DNA from: Chryseobacterium arachidis
Lineage (GTDB): Bacteria; Bacteroidota; Bacteroidia; Flavobacteriales; Weeksellaceae
NCBI RefSeq assembly: GCF_900129245.1
Contig: NZ_FQUT01000004.1
Span: forward strand, 372,001-436,000
Direction: 5' to 3'
DNA length: 64,000 bases
A model generated the notes under the pieces. That model ran no database searches, was not told the DNA's origin, and was given only the letters and a program-made list of their open reading frames with translations. Position numbers and translations under genes: made by a program. Shown here piece after piece: positions 18,320 to 27,025 of the stretch. How positions within the stretch are numbered: the first letter of the stretch is position 1; each line of letters begins with the position of its first letter.

Positions 18320-18964
18320 TTACTGATTATATAGCCTAAGAATCTCTACCAATTCGGGTATGGACCGTATTTTCAGCTTCTCAAACAATCTGTTTTTATA
18401 GGTGCTGATCGTCGATGAATGGAGATTCAATTGATTAGAAATTTCTTTAAGAGGAAGACCTTCCGCAAGCTTATTGGCAATTTGCAATTCGCGGTCTGAT
18501 AGTGCTTCAAAGGGAGAATTTTTGGCTGTTCCATTTAATGATTCTAAAAAAATAGCTTCTTTTACACTATCACTTACATATCGGCCTTTGCTGAGCATTG
18601 CAGTTAAAGCAGTTTCAATGACTTCAGTAGAGCTTTGCTTGCTTAAATAGCCACCAGCACCCATTTTTAGGTAGCGTATGCCATACAACTCTTCATCCTG
18701 TGAAGAAAATATTAGAATTTTTAGTTCAGGTCGGTGAATTTTTATGTAATCTATTGCTTCCTGAACAGTCCCATTAGGCATGTTAACGTCCATAATGGCC
18801 AGATCCAATTCTTCTTTCAGAATAAGTTTGTACAACGATTTGTAATCCTCTACTTCAAAAATTACGGCATCGGGCATGAGTCGTTTGATTGTTTGTATCA
18901 AGCCCATTCGGACGATACCATGATCATCTGCTACCGCAATATGAACGTTTGTTTTTGAACCCAT
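18320..18964 (-). CDS. NarL/FixJ-type response regulator
   Basis: A receiver domain (residues 5-125) with the phospho-acceptor Asp59 in LAIMDVNMPNG, then a LuxR-type helix-turn-helix (150-210: LSDRELQIANKLAEGLPLKE, then STISTYKNRLFEKL). Its ATG overlaps the stop of the histidine kinase gene (TGATG), so translation is coupled and the two form a two-component pair. The pair lies just downstream of the pilus-like locus; NarL-type regulators such as FimZ control fimbriae elsewhere, so regulation of that locus is a reasonable guess. Confidence 0.9.
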   Translation of the reverse strand: MGSKTNVHIAVADDHGIVRMGLIQTIKRLMPDAVIFEVEDYKSLYKLILKEELDLAIMDVNMPNGTVQEAIDYIKIHRPELKILIFSSQDEELYGIRYLKMGAGGYLSKQSSTEVIETALTAMLSKGRYVSDSVKEAIFLESLNGTAKNSPFEALSDRELQIANKLAEGLPLKEISNQLNLHSSTISTYKNRLFEKLKIRSIPELVEILRLYNQ

Positions 18965-19728
18965 CACTCTATAAATTTACTTAAAAAAATGGAAACCGTT
19001 GTGCCTTTATTTTCAGCGGAAATGATTTGGATGTTTCCATGCAGCAAGGATATAAAATTTTTTACAATTTTCAAACTTAGTCCAACTCCTTTCTCGCCAG
19101 AAGTTCCCAGGAATATAGGAATATTATAAGTGTAGATCCCAGATAAATATTTTTCATTCATTCCCGTTCCGAAATCAGTTACAGAAAGCACTACCTGATC
19201 ATCTTCTGTAATCACCTGTAAATAAACATCTTGTCCGGGAAGGGAGTATTTTGCCGCATTGTTGAAAATTTTGTCTAAAATATATTCGAGCAAGATCCGA
19301 TCGCTTGTGACAAAGGTATTGGGATCTCCTTTAAAATAAAAATTAATGTTTTTTTCTTTTAACTGAGCAGCATATCTTTCTTCTAAATAGTGAAAAAGAT
19401 CCATCACTCTAATTTTAACGGGTTTAATCTTAAACTCCCCGTATTGTGTTTTTAGCCAGGCAATACTGTCCTGGACAGTTTGCAAATTTTTTTTTGCATC
19501 ATTTTTTACCTGCGGCAACAACGTAAAAAAATCTTCCTCACTTATGTTTTTTTGCTCTAGCTCTTCTATAAGGAACAAAAATGTTCCAAACAGTTCTTTT
19601 GAGTCATGAGACAATATCGAGATCAGTCCGTTTTTGAAATTGATTTCGTTTTCCAGTCTTTCGATTTTTAACTGCAGTTCGTTGACAACATCATCCATAA
19701 ATCTAGTATTAATGCTTAAAAAATCCAC
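18964..19728 (-). CDS. Cytoplasmic sensor histidine kinase
   Basis: No membrane segment. An N-terminal coiled coil (10-35) leads to an H-box-like ISILSHDSKE (His41), then an HATPase domain (110-254) with N-box DKIFNNAAKY, G1 DFGTGM and G2 GEKGVGLSL. Being soluble, it must sense a cytoplasmic signal or partner. Start is GTG at 19728, or ATG at 19698. The 3' end overlaps the response regulator start. Confidence 0.85.
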   Translation of the reverse strand: MDFLSINTRFMDDVVNELQLKIERLENEINFKNGLISILSHDSKELFGTFLFLIEELEQKNISEEDFFTLLPQVKNDAKKNLQTVQDSIAWLKTQYGEFKIKPVKIRVMDLFHYLEERYAAQLKEKNINFYFKGDPNTFVTSDRILLEYILDKIFNNAAKYSLPGQDVYLQVITEDDQVVLSVTDFGTGMNEKYLSGIYTYNIPIFLGTSGEKGVGLSLKIVKNFISLLHGNIQIISAENKGTTVSIFLSKFIE

Positions 19729-20200
19729 TACTGCCTTTTTAAAGCACGGTTAACTATTATTTTTTTATTCTATGCCAAACCATTCTTAAATCCTCAGACC
19801 ATATTTTTGGTATAATTAAGGTTGATTAATCTCTGATTCAGGTTTGCAGACATTTTTTTCTCACAAAGAGGATTTAACGCCAATAATGCAATAATAGGTA
19901 ATTCAATTGTCTTTTCCAAGACTATTTTTTGATTTGATACCAAAAAGACGGATGAGTCTGATTATAAAAGATAGTGTTGGCGCCTGAGCATACTTCTGAG
20001 ATGAAAACGAAGTACTGGAACATAGAAAGATAGGCGTAGTATTCATGATACGACGTTATATTGATTTTTGGCAGCAGCGCAAACTGATAAAGGAAAAACA
20101 CCAAAATATTTTTTCCCAGCAATGAGATCCAGGATATTATTCTATTCCTATGATTGATTTCAGCTTATATCATCTAAAATAAAAAACTTTAAAACTACTG
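19729..20200. other. Intergenic region with a possible gene remnant
   Basis: About 470 bases between the kinase promoter side and the end of the adhesin gene. The only protein-like stretch is listed separately (19922-20122). The left part must carry the two-component promoter. Confidence 0.5.
19922..20122 (-). pseudogene. Possible C-terminal remnant of a membrane acyltransferase
   Basis: The frame reads SWISLLGKNILVFFLYQFAL and continues to FWYQIKK-stop. The string resembles the last membrane helices of acyltransferase-3-type proteins (iGknsLviyl), but there is no start region and the frame closes just upstream. Weakly supported; it could be chance. Confidence 0.25.
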
Positions 20201-21634
20201 TTAAATTGCGGTAAAGCTATAATAAACATTAATAGAGTAAGTGGTATTTTCCTTTCCAACCAAACTTTGGGCACCCGCAGCCGGTATGGTGTATCTTACG
20301 TTGAGTCCGCGATCCAAAACAGGTGTTCCGTTTAAGAGTATTTTTTGGGGAGTTTTGGATAGAGGAACATTTACAGAACTTCCATCCAAGCCAATTTGTA
20401 GTATATTGGAATTGATGTCGGTCTGAATACCACCTTTCTTGAAATAATTTTCGTCCGATTTCACATAAACCTCAAAACTTTCATTATTGGATAAAATAAT
20501 CTGGTTGGGGATCATTTGTGACTGGCCGTTGTTGTACTGGGCAGCAGTATTGAAATTGAAGTTTACATTTCTCCCGGAACTGGGGATGATGATCTCCGAC
20601 AGAGGAAGCACCTTTAACTGAACAGCCGTATTTTGTAAACTGTTAATTGTATTATCTGTACTTTTAGCATTGAAGTTCAGTTCAAACGTATACGTTCCGG
20701 CTTCAAAAAAAAGGTTTTTAAAATCGTCCGCATTCACATAAAGCCCCGGAGTGAAGTTATTTCTGTTTCCTGCTACGACATTGAAATTAGCTGCGGAAAA
20801 ATTCTGAAAATCGGCAGACAAAGCCTTGGTCGTAAGTGCAGCTCCACTGCTACCTAATTTAATGGATGCTATACTTCTGGTTCCCGGAACACCTTTTGAA
20901 GAAGTGAACTGAATATTGGCAGCAGCAGCTTTTGCCCAAAAATTAAAATCAACTGTATGTGCAATTTCCGTATTCCCCAAATCCCACACCTTCGTGCTCG
21001 TATTGCGGTAGTCGTTTAAAGAAGATATTTCTATGTATTTTGTTAAAGATGTTGTGATCCATCTGATGGATGAAGGAATAACTAAAATTGTTTTAAAATT
21101 ACGCGGTGTAAAATCATTATAATTCTGAGTAATATCCATTGAGTAATTCCCGGCCCGGAATGCATTGGCTGTAAACTGAGCAGCTGGTATTTTAAACGTA
21201 AAATTGATATTTCCTTTGTTAAATCCCCCTCCGACACTGATCGATGGCGGTTCAAACCATTTTAGAGCACTTGTACTGAACGACTGAAAACCTGGTAAAG
21301 AACCTGAATATCCTGTAGACGGCAGCTGTCCTCCCATACTTTCTAACTGCCACAGAAGTGTGGTGTTGGGTAAGGTGGATGAGGAAGTAGAGTGCGTAAA
21401 AGTGGATCCGGATACAGAGGTAAATGTAGGAGCTGTTGGAAGTAATCCCAAAAAGGCATAATCCCAGTTTGTTCTGTTGGCATTCGACATTACCCTTGTA
21501 GGTACTGAGGTAAATTCAACCCTGTTAAAAATATTATTTTCAGGAACCGACAGGTACACATCCTGAGCTTTCGTGATCGTAGACCCGGAAAACACAATAA
21601 AAATTCCTGTTAAAAAAGCCCTCATCGTTTTCAT
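20201..21634 (-). CDS. Two-domain adhesin-like subunit of the pilus-type locus
   Basis: A secreted protein (signal peptide 1-23, TITKAQ) of 477 residues. Residues ~25-340 are a Ser/Thr/Asn-rich beta domain. Residues ~345-477 resemble the pilin-like proteins upstream: VNFNFNTAAQYNNGQSQMIP against VDFNYVTAADYNSDQTITKA, an FEVYVK/FNVKVK strand, an R-Y-TIPA/LDYMIPA strand, and an ending TYSINVYYSFTAI against TYTQTVTYTATAL. A binding domain fused to a subunit domain is the layout of FimH-type tip adhesins. It starts 10 bases after the usher-like gene, so it is in the same operon. The adhesin role is inference from architecture. Confidence 0.7.
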   Translation of the reverse strand: MKTMRAFLTGIFIVFSGSTITKAQDVYLSVPENNIFNRVEFTSVPTRVMSNANRTNWDYAFLGLLPTAPTFTSVSGSTFTHSTSSSTLPNTTLLWQLESMGGQLPSTGYSGSLPGFQSFSTSALKWFEPPSISVGGGFNKGNINFTFKIPAAQFTANAFRAGNYSMDITQNYNDFTPRNFKTILVIPSSIRWITTSLTKYIEISSLNDYRNTSTKVWDLGNTEIAHTVDFNFWAKAAAANIQFTSSKGVPGTRSIASIKLGSSGAALTTKALSADFQNFSAANFNVVAGNRNNFTPGLYVNADDFKNLFFEAGTYTFELNFNAKSTDNTINSLQNTAVQLKVLPLSEIIIPSSGRNVNFNFNTAAQYNNGQSQMIPNQIILSNNESFEVYVKSDENYFKKGGIQTDINSNILQIGLDGSSVNVPLSKTPQKILLNGTPVLDRGLNVRYTIPAAGAQSLVGKENTTYSINVYYSFTAI

Positions 21635-21644
21635 ACTTTTAAAT

Positions 21645-24446
21645 TTAAAACTTTTTCACCTTAATATTGGTGTCTTTCTTCTTATATTCAAAAATTACGG
21701 TTTCCGCATAACCTTCTTTTGTCACCTTAATAGTTTGGATTGGGTGTGTGTAGCTGTATTTGTCATTTTCAATATAGAGATCGTATTTTCCGTCTTTCAG
21801 GAAAAACTCAAACTCATTTTTTTGATTAACTACTGCGGTATAAATTTTACCATCTTCACCTTTTGCATACACCATAATTCCCGTTACATCCGTTTCTACA
21901 GTATCGTAAGCTTGTTTGATTTCCGTTAATTTCCCACTTACCCTGATGTTTTTTACCAATCCCACTTTGCGGTTGATATTTTTATTTACCATAATGACAG
22001 GATCCATCATCAGCTGAGCACCCGCATTTTCGTTTACCTTCAGCGTATAATTACCTTCAGGCACATTCTGAAAAACGACTTTTCCGTTTTTATCTGTCAA
22101 TGCGACAAAATTGTCCAGTTTCACTATTTCATTGGCAAGTACCGATTCACCAGGCTCCAGAAGTCCATTGAAATTTTTATCTTCAAAGAACTGGAACGTC
22201 ACTTTATGATTTCCAAGCGTCGTAGCTGCAGTAAAATATTTTTTAATCCCCACTCTGAACTGATAATAACTGTCACTGCTTGTATATTCACCGGTAGATT
22301 TATATCCTGATAGGTTAAAATAACCTGTAGTAGACCAGGAAGGCGAAATTTTGTATTCCAGATTACCGCTCACATTGCTGTTTAAGTTTCTATAAAGTTC
22401 CGAATAGGAAGTCCCGGCTGAAAAAGATCCGATCAGATTATGATTAAGCATCTGAAAATTATACGAAGCATATACATTATAGTTGGCGAAATTACGGTCT
22501 GTATTGTAATAAGAAGTTAAATCAAAGACATTGACTGCGTTCCATTGAGCAGTTCCGTTTAGGGAAAAAGATTTATATCTGTAAGACAAAGTTGTTTTCA
22601 GACTGTTGAACCAATCGGTATGATTTTTCTCTTTTGAATAAGAATATTCCGCCGTGAAATTCAATCCGTGAGCACCAAACGTAGCACTTATGTTGGTTTC
22701 TAACCGATAAGAAAAAAGCTCCTGCGATGTATAAAAATTTGCTGTTTTCTGCCTTTCAACTTTTGGAGCCAGCAGAAAATTCCACTTATTTAAGGAAAAC
22801 TGGTAACCTGATCCCAAAGATTCTGTACTGTTGAAATAATAACGAAGATTAGCGCTATTCCCAGATTGGATGGGCGCACTCTGGAAACTCAGGAACTCAG
22901 GATCTACCTGCGAATTCTGATATTGTATAAAAGCACGCTGAGAATCAGAAAACTGGCGGCTGATCCGCTGATTTGAGATAAAAGATCCCCTTCTAATTCC
23001 TGCATAACTTTTGGTAGCAAAGGAATTAACAGACTGGATATCCCATTTCCCTATTTTTCCTTCGTAATTGGCTCCTATTAAAGCTCCCGTGTTTTCATCT
23101 TTATTTGAAAGACCTTTTTCTTGGCTCAGCCCCAGCTCAGTACGGATAGCATGTTTATCGTTAATTAAATATGATGCCGTCGCGTTTGCGACCTGCGTAT
23201 CTATGTTAAAGCGCGGATCATGGTCGAAGATATAAGACACTTTTCCATTGAAAGATTTAGCATTTCCAAAAGCATATTTTGCACCCGCCATGGTAGACCC
23301 TTTTGTTTGCTGAAAATAAGTACCGTAAAGATTATAATTGTTTTCCAGCCCAAGAATTTCAACCTGATTATTTTGACCAAATTTTGTGGAAATTTTCCCA
23401 CCTCTTCCGAAAACCGGGTAATCGTAATCATTACTATTAACATTTCCCACCCTTAATAGCGTATTCTTTCTCTCCAATTCTAACCATGTATCATACAAAT
23501 TATAACGGCCATCAAGATAATAATCCACACCCATATTGAAGCGAGATTTCATATTTTCAGTTATCTGAAATGCTGTGTTTCCCCTCAATTGAAGGTAATT
23601 AAAGCCTGAACTGTTTTCATTATAGCTGAATTCCGCAAAATTACTTCCGCTCACCGATTCGTTTCCGCGAGAAACTTGCCTATTGTGCGATAAAATGACC
23701 AAGTAGAGCGTGTTGCTTCCCACGATTTTATTATCAAGCAAATCTGTGGCAGTTGCATTAATATTAAATTCAGGATAAAGCGTGTTCTGTTGTCTGACTC
23801 TGATTTTAATCTCAATTGTTTGTTTTTCCAAACCTTCCAGAGATACGGTTTGTTGTTTGGGCATCATCTCTAAACCATCAGGAATGGACTGCAAATCAAT
23901 CTTAACGGTTTTTTGACTATACCCCTGGTTTTCTACAATTAGCTGAATTGAGGATTCAGGGAGCGCAGGATTAATAAAATTCTCATAAGCTGCCGTATAA
24001 ATTGCGACGTTTTTGTTCTCTTCTTTTACAACAAAAAATGAAGCACTTTCAGTCTCGGTTACGGTTGGCGTCGTGTATGAAATGTTAAATTTGATCTCAT
24101 TGGACCTCAGTTTCATAAAATCCACGTTGGCAATAAGCTTCACGGGAAGATTTTTAGACTGACCGGCATCTAAGGTAAATTCATTTTTAGGATAAAAAAG
24201 CAATCCCGGATATTTTTCTGCAGGGATAATATTCTGAATGGTAATCGTTTCGGAACTTTCATTTTCAATAACCAAAAAATCAGTAAAAGTAGAGCCTTTC
24301 TCAACTGCTACACTTTCATTCTCAAAATGGATGTGGATGTCCTTCTTTTCCTGTGCAAAAGCCAGCGAAAAGTTCAGAAGAACAAAAGCAAAAAATAAGA
24401 TTGTTCTTCTTAGGACTGATATCGATATTCCATTCTGTGGTTTCAA
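21645..24446 (-). CDS. Usher-like outer membrane beta-barrel protein
   Basis: A 933-residue protein: signal peptide (to ~31), two Ig-like periplasmic domains (~33-130, ~135-245), a long region of alternating aromatic strands typical of an outer-membrane barrel (~255-770), an SdrD-B-like beta domain (~775-850, FEDKNFNGLLEPGE) and a carboxypeptidase-regulatory-like domain (~855-925). Barrel size and flanking beta domains parallel chaperone-usher ushers, though I see no clear FimD sequence signature. Its place between chaperone and adhesin supports the usher reading. Start appears to be TTG at 24446, 11 bases after the chaperone stop. Confidence 0.65.
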   Translation of the reverse strand: MKPQNGISISVLRRTILFFAFVLLNFSLAFAQEKKDIHIHFENESVAVEKGSTFTDFLVIENESSETITIQNIIPAEKYPGLLFYPKNEFTLDAGQSKNLPVKLIANVDFMKLRSNEIKFNISYTTPTVTETESASFFVVKEENKNVAIYTAAYENFINPALPESSIQLIVENQGYSQKTVKIDLQSIPDGLEMMPKQQTVSLEGLEKQTIEIKIRVRQQNTLYPEFNINATATDLLDNKIVGSNTLYLVILSHNRQVSRGNESVSGSNFAEFSYNENSSGFNYLQLRGNTAFQITENMKSRFNMGVDYYLDGRYNLYDTWLELERKNTLLRVGNVNSNDYDYPVFGRGGKISTKFGQNNQVEILGLENNYNLYGTYFQQTKGSTMAGAKYAFGNAKSFNGKVSYIFDHDPRFNIDTQVANATASYLINDKHAIRTELGLSQEKGLSNKDENTGALIGANYEGKIGKWDIQSVNSFATKSYAGIRRGSFISNQRISRQFSDSQRAFIQYQNSQVDPEFLSFQSAPIQSGNSANLRYYFNSTESLGSGYQFSLNKWNFLLAPKVERQKTANFYTSQELFSYRLETNISATFGAHGLNFTAEYSYSKEKNHTDWFNSLKTTLSYRYKSFSLNGTAQWNAVNVFDLTSYYNTDRNFANYNVYASYNFQMLNHNLIGSFSAGTSYSELYRNLNSNVSGNLEYKISPSWSTTGYFNLSGYKSTGEYTSSDSYYQFRVGIKKYFTAATTLGNHKVTFQFFEDKNFNGLLEPGESVLANEIVKLDNFVALTDKNGKVVFQNVPEGNYTLKVNENAGAQLMMDPVIMVNKNINRKVGLVKNIRVSGKLTEIKQAYDTVETDVTGIMVYAKGEDGKIYTAVVNQKNEFEFFLKDGKYDLYIENDKYSYTHPIQTIKVTKEGYAETVIFEYKKKDTNIKVKKF

Positions 24447-24456
24447 GATGTAATTT

Positions 24457-25257
24457 TTAAAATTTAAAGTTTTTTTCGCCTACACGTAAATCATTGGATT
24501 CTGCCATTTTGATAATCGCCACGCCAAGGAAATTCCCTGATAGATTCTCTGGCAAAGAAAATTGAACGGTCTGATTGGTATCAGGAAGCATCGAAATGGA
24601 AATGGCAGGTAATTTTATTTCCTTACCGCTATCTGTGTCGGTTAATTCAAACGTTACGGTGGCATCATTGATGGTGTTTCCATCATTATGAATACTTACT
24701 GCAACTTTTCTGTCCGCTGCATTGTTATTACTTACTTCTGAAATATTCGTAATATCCAGACTTTTTACATGGTTTCCCGGTGGCGTATAAAAGATGTGAA
24801 GTCCCACCTCAAATAAGGTGATAATACCAATACCATTCTGAATACGTGCTTTATCTGCCTGCTGAGGTAGCTGGGTGAAAAACAACATGCTGTTGGTAAC
24901 GGCAGACTTTGATGCATTTGCCGGAATCTGCATGGTTACTACAATCTCCTTCGTACTCTTCGCAGGAACTGTTACAACGTTTTCCAAAGTTGAGATCCAG
25001 GAAGCATTGGAAGTTTTTGAACTGCCAGCATCAAGATAAACCTTATTTCCGTCTTCTTCTCTCATCCAATCTTTATAGTTGAGATTAAAAACATAATCTT
25101 TGTCCGAGCTGTTTTGAAGTGTGACTGTCTGTGTCACTTTTTCTCCCGGATTACCGGTAAAAAACAAACGTGTAGGAGACATAGAAATGCTTTGAGCCAA
25201 AATTGAAGAAGATCCTGTAAGGATGAAGAAAATGAAAAGGTAAATAAACTTGTGCAT
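24457..25257 (-). CDS. PapD-like periplasmic chaperone
   Basis: Signal peptide (1-21, SSILAQ) and two Ig-like domains (~22-145, ~150-266). SISMSPTRLFFTGNPGEKVT and VTLQNSSDKDYVFNLNYKDW match the G1/A-B strand region of fimbrial chaperones, and VPAKSTKEIVVTMQIP is like the F1-G1 edge used for donor-strand complementation. The classical Arg/Lys pair was not verified. It sits between the pilin-like genes and the usher-like gene, the standard order of chaperone-usher operons. Confidence 0.75.
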   Translation of the reverse strand: MHKFIYLFIFFILTGSSSILAQSISMSPTRLFFTGNPGEKVTQTVTLQNSSDKDYVFNLNYKDWMREEDGNKVYLDAGSSKTSNASWISTLENVVTVPAKSTKEIVVTMQIPANASKSAVTNSMLFFTQLPQQADKARIQNGIGIITLFEVGLHIFYTPPGNHVKSLDITNISEVSNNNAADRKVAVSIHNDGNTINDATVTFELTDTDSGKEIKLPAISISMLPDTNQTVQFSLPENLSGNFLGVAIIKMAESNDLRVGEKNFKF

Positions 25258-25340
25258 GGTGTAAATTATTTAAAAATAAAAGATTCCCAAAACTACTGAA
25301 AACGTAACAAAAGGGAACCTTTACAAGCTAAAAAAATTTA

Positions 25341-25886
25341 TTATAAAGCGGTCGCTGTATAAGTTACTGTTTGCGTATACGTTCCGGCCGGTTTACCTAA
25401 GATATCAGAAGATGACGATTTTGACGCTGGAATCATGTAGTCCAAATTCAGTGTTAAGGCACTTCCTAGCGGAGCGTTTGACACCAAAGTCTGATCTGTT
25501 GCAGATAAAACGACAGCGCTTTTTGTTCCTCCCATGGTTCCTGAAGCTGTAGCGGCCTTGATGGTCAGTACGTTAACAGGGATAAAGTTGGTTCCATTTA
25601 TGAAATTTGCACCTCCTGCTTTAACTTTTACATTAAAGTTTTTTGTTGAAGTCACTTTCAAAGAGTTGGCTTTAGTGATGGTTTGATCAGAATTATAATC
25701 CGCTGCAGTAACATAGTTAAAGTCAACTGTGTTCCCGATTGCAGTACTTCCCGCATCGATGGAAATTACATCATTCAGGGTGATATTTACGGTTGTTGTA
25801 GCGGTAGTATTCTGAGCCTGAACATTGCTAGTTCCTAATATGATGGCTCCGAAAGTTAAGGCTGCGATTACGATTTGTTTTGTCAT
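25341..25886 (-). CDS. Pilin-like secreted subunit, copy 1
   Basis: A 181-residue protein with a signal peptide (1-24, NVQAQ). The rest is all-beta, Thr/Ala/Asn-rich and lacks Cys, with an N-terminal TTATTTVNITLNDVISIDAG strand and a C-terminal GTYTQTVTYTATAL strand. The pattern resembles small subunits of alternate or archaic chaperone-usher pili (spore-coat-U/DUF4402-like). It differs from copy 2 at only two residues (Ile/Met and Phe/Leu near residues 96-101). It is followed by the chaperone, usher-like and adhesin genes. Confidence 0.75.
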   Translation of the reverse strand: MTKQIVIAALTFGAIILGTSNVQAQNTTATTTVNITLNDVISIDAGSTAIGNTVDFNYVTAADYNSDQTITKANSLKVTSTKNFNVKVKAGGANFINGTNFIPVNVLTIKAATASGTMGGTKSAVVLSATDQTLVSNAPLGSALTLNLDYMIPASKSSSSDILGKPAGTYTQTVTYTATAL

Positions 25887-25939
25887 GATAATATTATTTT
25901 TAATTTTTATTCTTTTTTAATTGTCCTCTTTTGACATTA

Positions 25940-25947
25940 CAAATCTA
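25940..25947 (-). promoter_or_regulatory. -7 promoter element for pilin copy 1
   Basis: On the minus strand TAGATTTG matches TAnnTTTG and lies ~54 bases before the ATG at 25886. The same element is conserved in front of copy 2 (26877-26884). Confidence 0.6.
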
Positions 25948-25990
25948 CAGCGGCGGTAAAAGTTTCTTTGTAGTGGAAAATGTAAGTTCA

Positions 25991-26008
25991 TGTAGTAAAA
26001 TAACTACA
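25991..26008. promoter_or_regulatory. Inverted repeat upstream of pilin copy 1
   Basis: An 18-bp perfect dyad, TGTAGT-N6-ACTACA, centred about 55 bases upstream of the -7 element, a normal activator position. It is identical at 26928-26945. A nearby CACTAC half-site is also shared. Candidate binding site for the adjacent NarL-type regulator (inference). Confidence 0.55.
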
Positions 26009-26030
26009 CGTACCAGTTAATAGAAAAGGT

Positions 26031-26051
26031 CTCAACTTGCTAAGTGTTGAG
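26031..26051 (-). terminator. Terminator-like hairpin after the pilin remnant
   Basis: CTCAAC...GTTGAG stem closely resembling the terminator of the third pilin gene (26975-27001). It lies just downstream of the pilin remnant at 26079-26120. Confidence 0.4.
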
Positions 26052-26078
26052 GGCGTATATGAGTTGCTGTTATTTCTA

Positions 26079-26120
26079 TTATAAAGCTGTCGTAATATAA
26101 ATTACCGTTTGGGTATAATT
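26079..26120 (-). pseudogene. 3' remnant of a fourth pilin-like gene
   Basis: On the minus strand these bases read NYTQTVIYITTAL-stop, matching the last 13 codons of the intact subunits (TYTQTVTYTATAL). No open frame continues upstream. It lies between copies 1 and 2, so at least one further subunit gene once stood here. Confidence 0.7.
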
Positions 26121-26215
26121 TGTCTTTAGATTTTACAAAAAATATTTATGGGTTGATAAATTTGCTACCATCTTTTTGAATTTTCTCTATAGCGGAATCA
26201 ATACAAACAAAATCA

Positions 26216-26236
26216 AAGGCCTCCTGCAGGAAGCCT
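26216..26236 (-). terminator. Hairpin after pilin copy 2
   Basis: AAGGC...GCCTT arms around a self-complementary TCCTGCAGGA centre, followed on the minus strand by a T-rich tail (TTTGATTTTG). It lies ~40 bases beyond the stop of pilin copy 2. Confidence 0.45.
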
Positions 26237-26277
26237 TCGAAACACCAAATCACAAAATATTAATATGAAAAATTTAT

Positions 26278-26823
26278 TTATAAAGCTGTTGCTGTATAAG
26301 TTACTGTTTGAGTATACGTTCCGGCCGGTTTACCTAAGATATCAGAAGATGACGATTTTGACGCTGGAATCATGTAGTCCAAATTCAGTGTTAAGGCACT
26401 TCCTAGCGGAGCGTTTGACACCAAAGTCTGATCTGTTGCAGATAAAACGACAGCGCTTTTTGTTCCTCCCATTGTTCCGGAAGCAGTTGCTGCCTTGATG
26501 GTCAATACATTGACAGGGATCAGGTTGGTTCCATTCATGAAATTTGCACCTCCTGCCTTAACTTTTACATTAAAGTTTTTTGTTGAAGTCACTTTCAAAG
26601 AGTTGGCTTTAGTGATGGTCTGATCAGAATTATAATCCGCTGCAGTAACATAGTTAAAGTCAACTGTGTTCCCGATTGCTGTACTTCCTGCATCGATCGA
26701 GATTACATCGTTAAGGGTAATATTTACCGTTGTTGTTGCAGTAGTATTCTGAGCCTGAACATTGCTAGTTCCTAATATGATGGCTCCGAAAGTTAAGGCT
26801 GCGATTACTATTTGTTTTGTCAT
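26278..26823 (-). CDS. Pilin-like secreted subunit, copy 2
   Basis: 181 residues, near-identical to copy 1, with the same signal peptide and terminal strands. It has its own conserved promoter (-7 at 26877) and inverted repeat (26928), so copies 1 and 2 are separate transcription units with the same control. The copies are offset by exactly 937 bases with no indels over the gene and its upstream region, indicating a recent duplication or gene conversion. Confidence 0.75.
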   Translation of the reverse strand: MTKQIVIAALTFGAIILGTSNVQAQNTTATTTVNITLNDVISIDAGSTAIGNTVDFNYVTAADYNSDQTITKANSLKVTSTKNFNVKVKAGGANFMNGTNLIPVNVLTIKAATASGTMGGTKSAVVLSATDQTLVSNAPLGSALTLNLDYMIPASKSSSSDILGKPAGTYTQTVTYTATAL

Positions 26824-26876
26824 GATAATATTATTTTTAATTTTTATTCTTGTTTAATTGTCCTCTTTTGACATTA

Positions 26877-26884
26877 CAAATCTA
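26877..26884 (-). promoter_or_regulatory. -7 promoter element for pilin copy 2
   Basis: TAGATTTG on the minus strand, in the same place relative to the gene as for copy 1. Confidence 0.6.
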
Positions 26885-26927
26885 CAGCGGTGAAAAAAGT
26901 TTCTTTGTAGTGGAATATGGAAGTTCA

Positions 26928-26945
26928 TGTAGTAAAATAACTACA
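26928..26945. promoter_or_regulatory. Inverted repeat upstream of pilin copy 2
   Basis: TGTAGT-N6-ACTACA, identical to 25991-26008 although the surrounding bases have begun to diverge. Confidence 0.55.
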
Positions 26946-26965
26946 CGGATCATTCATTGGGTTTA

Positions 26966-27001
26966 AATAAAAAACCCTCAACACTTTTTAAATGTTGAGG
27001 G
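26966..27001 (-). terminator. Intrinsic terminator of the third pilin gene
   Basis: Perfect 9-bp stem CCCTCAACA/TGTTGAGGG followed on the minus strand by TTTTTTATTT, 25 bases after the stop at 27026. Confidence 0.8.
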
Positions 27002-27025
27002 CTTATATAAAATTGCTTTGTTTAC

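Larger units (their letters stand above)
25341..26008. repeat. Duplicated pilin unit, left copy (partner 26278-26945)
   Basis: The ~670-bp block of gene, leader, -7 element and inverted repeat is repeated 937 bp to the right with scattered substitutions only. The two copies are separated by ~270 bp containing the remnant subunit. Confidence 0.8.

Noticed and set aside
24446..25886. A CRISPR-like or phase-variable inversion explanation for the pilin repeats
   Set aside because: The duplicated units are direct, not inverted, and no recombinase or short spaced repeats are present.
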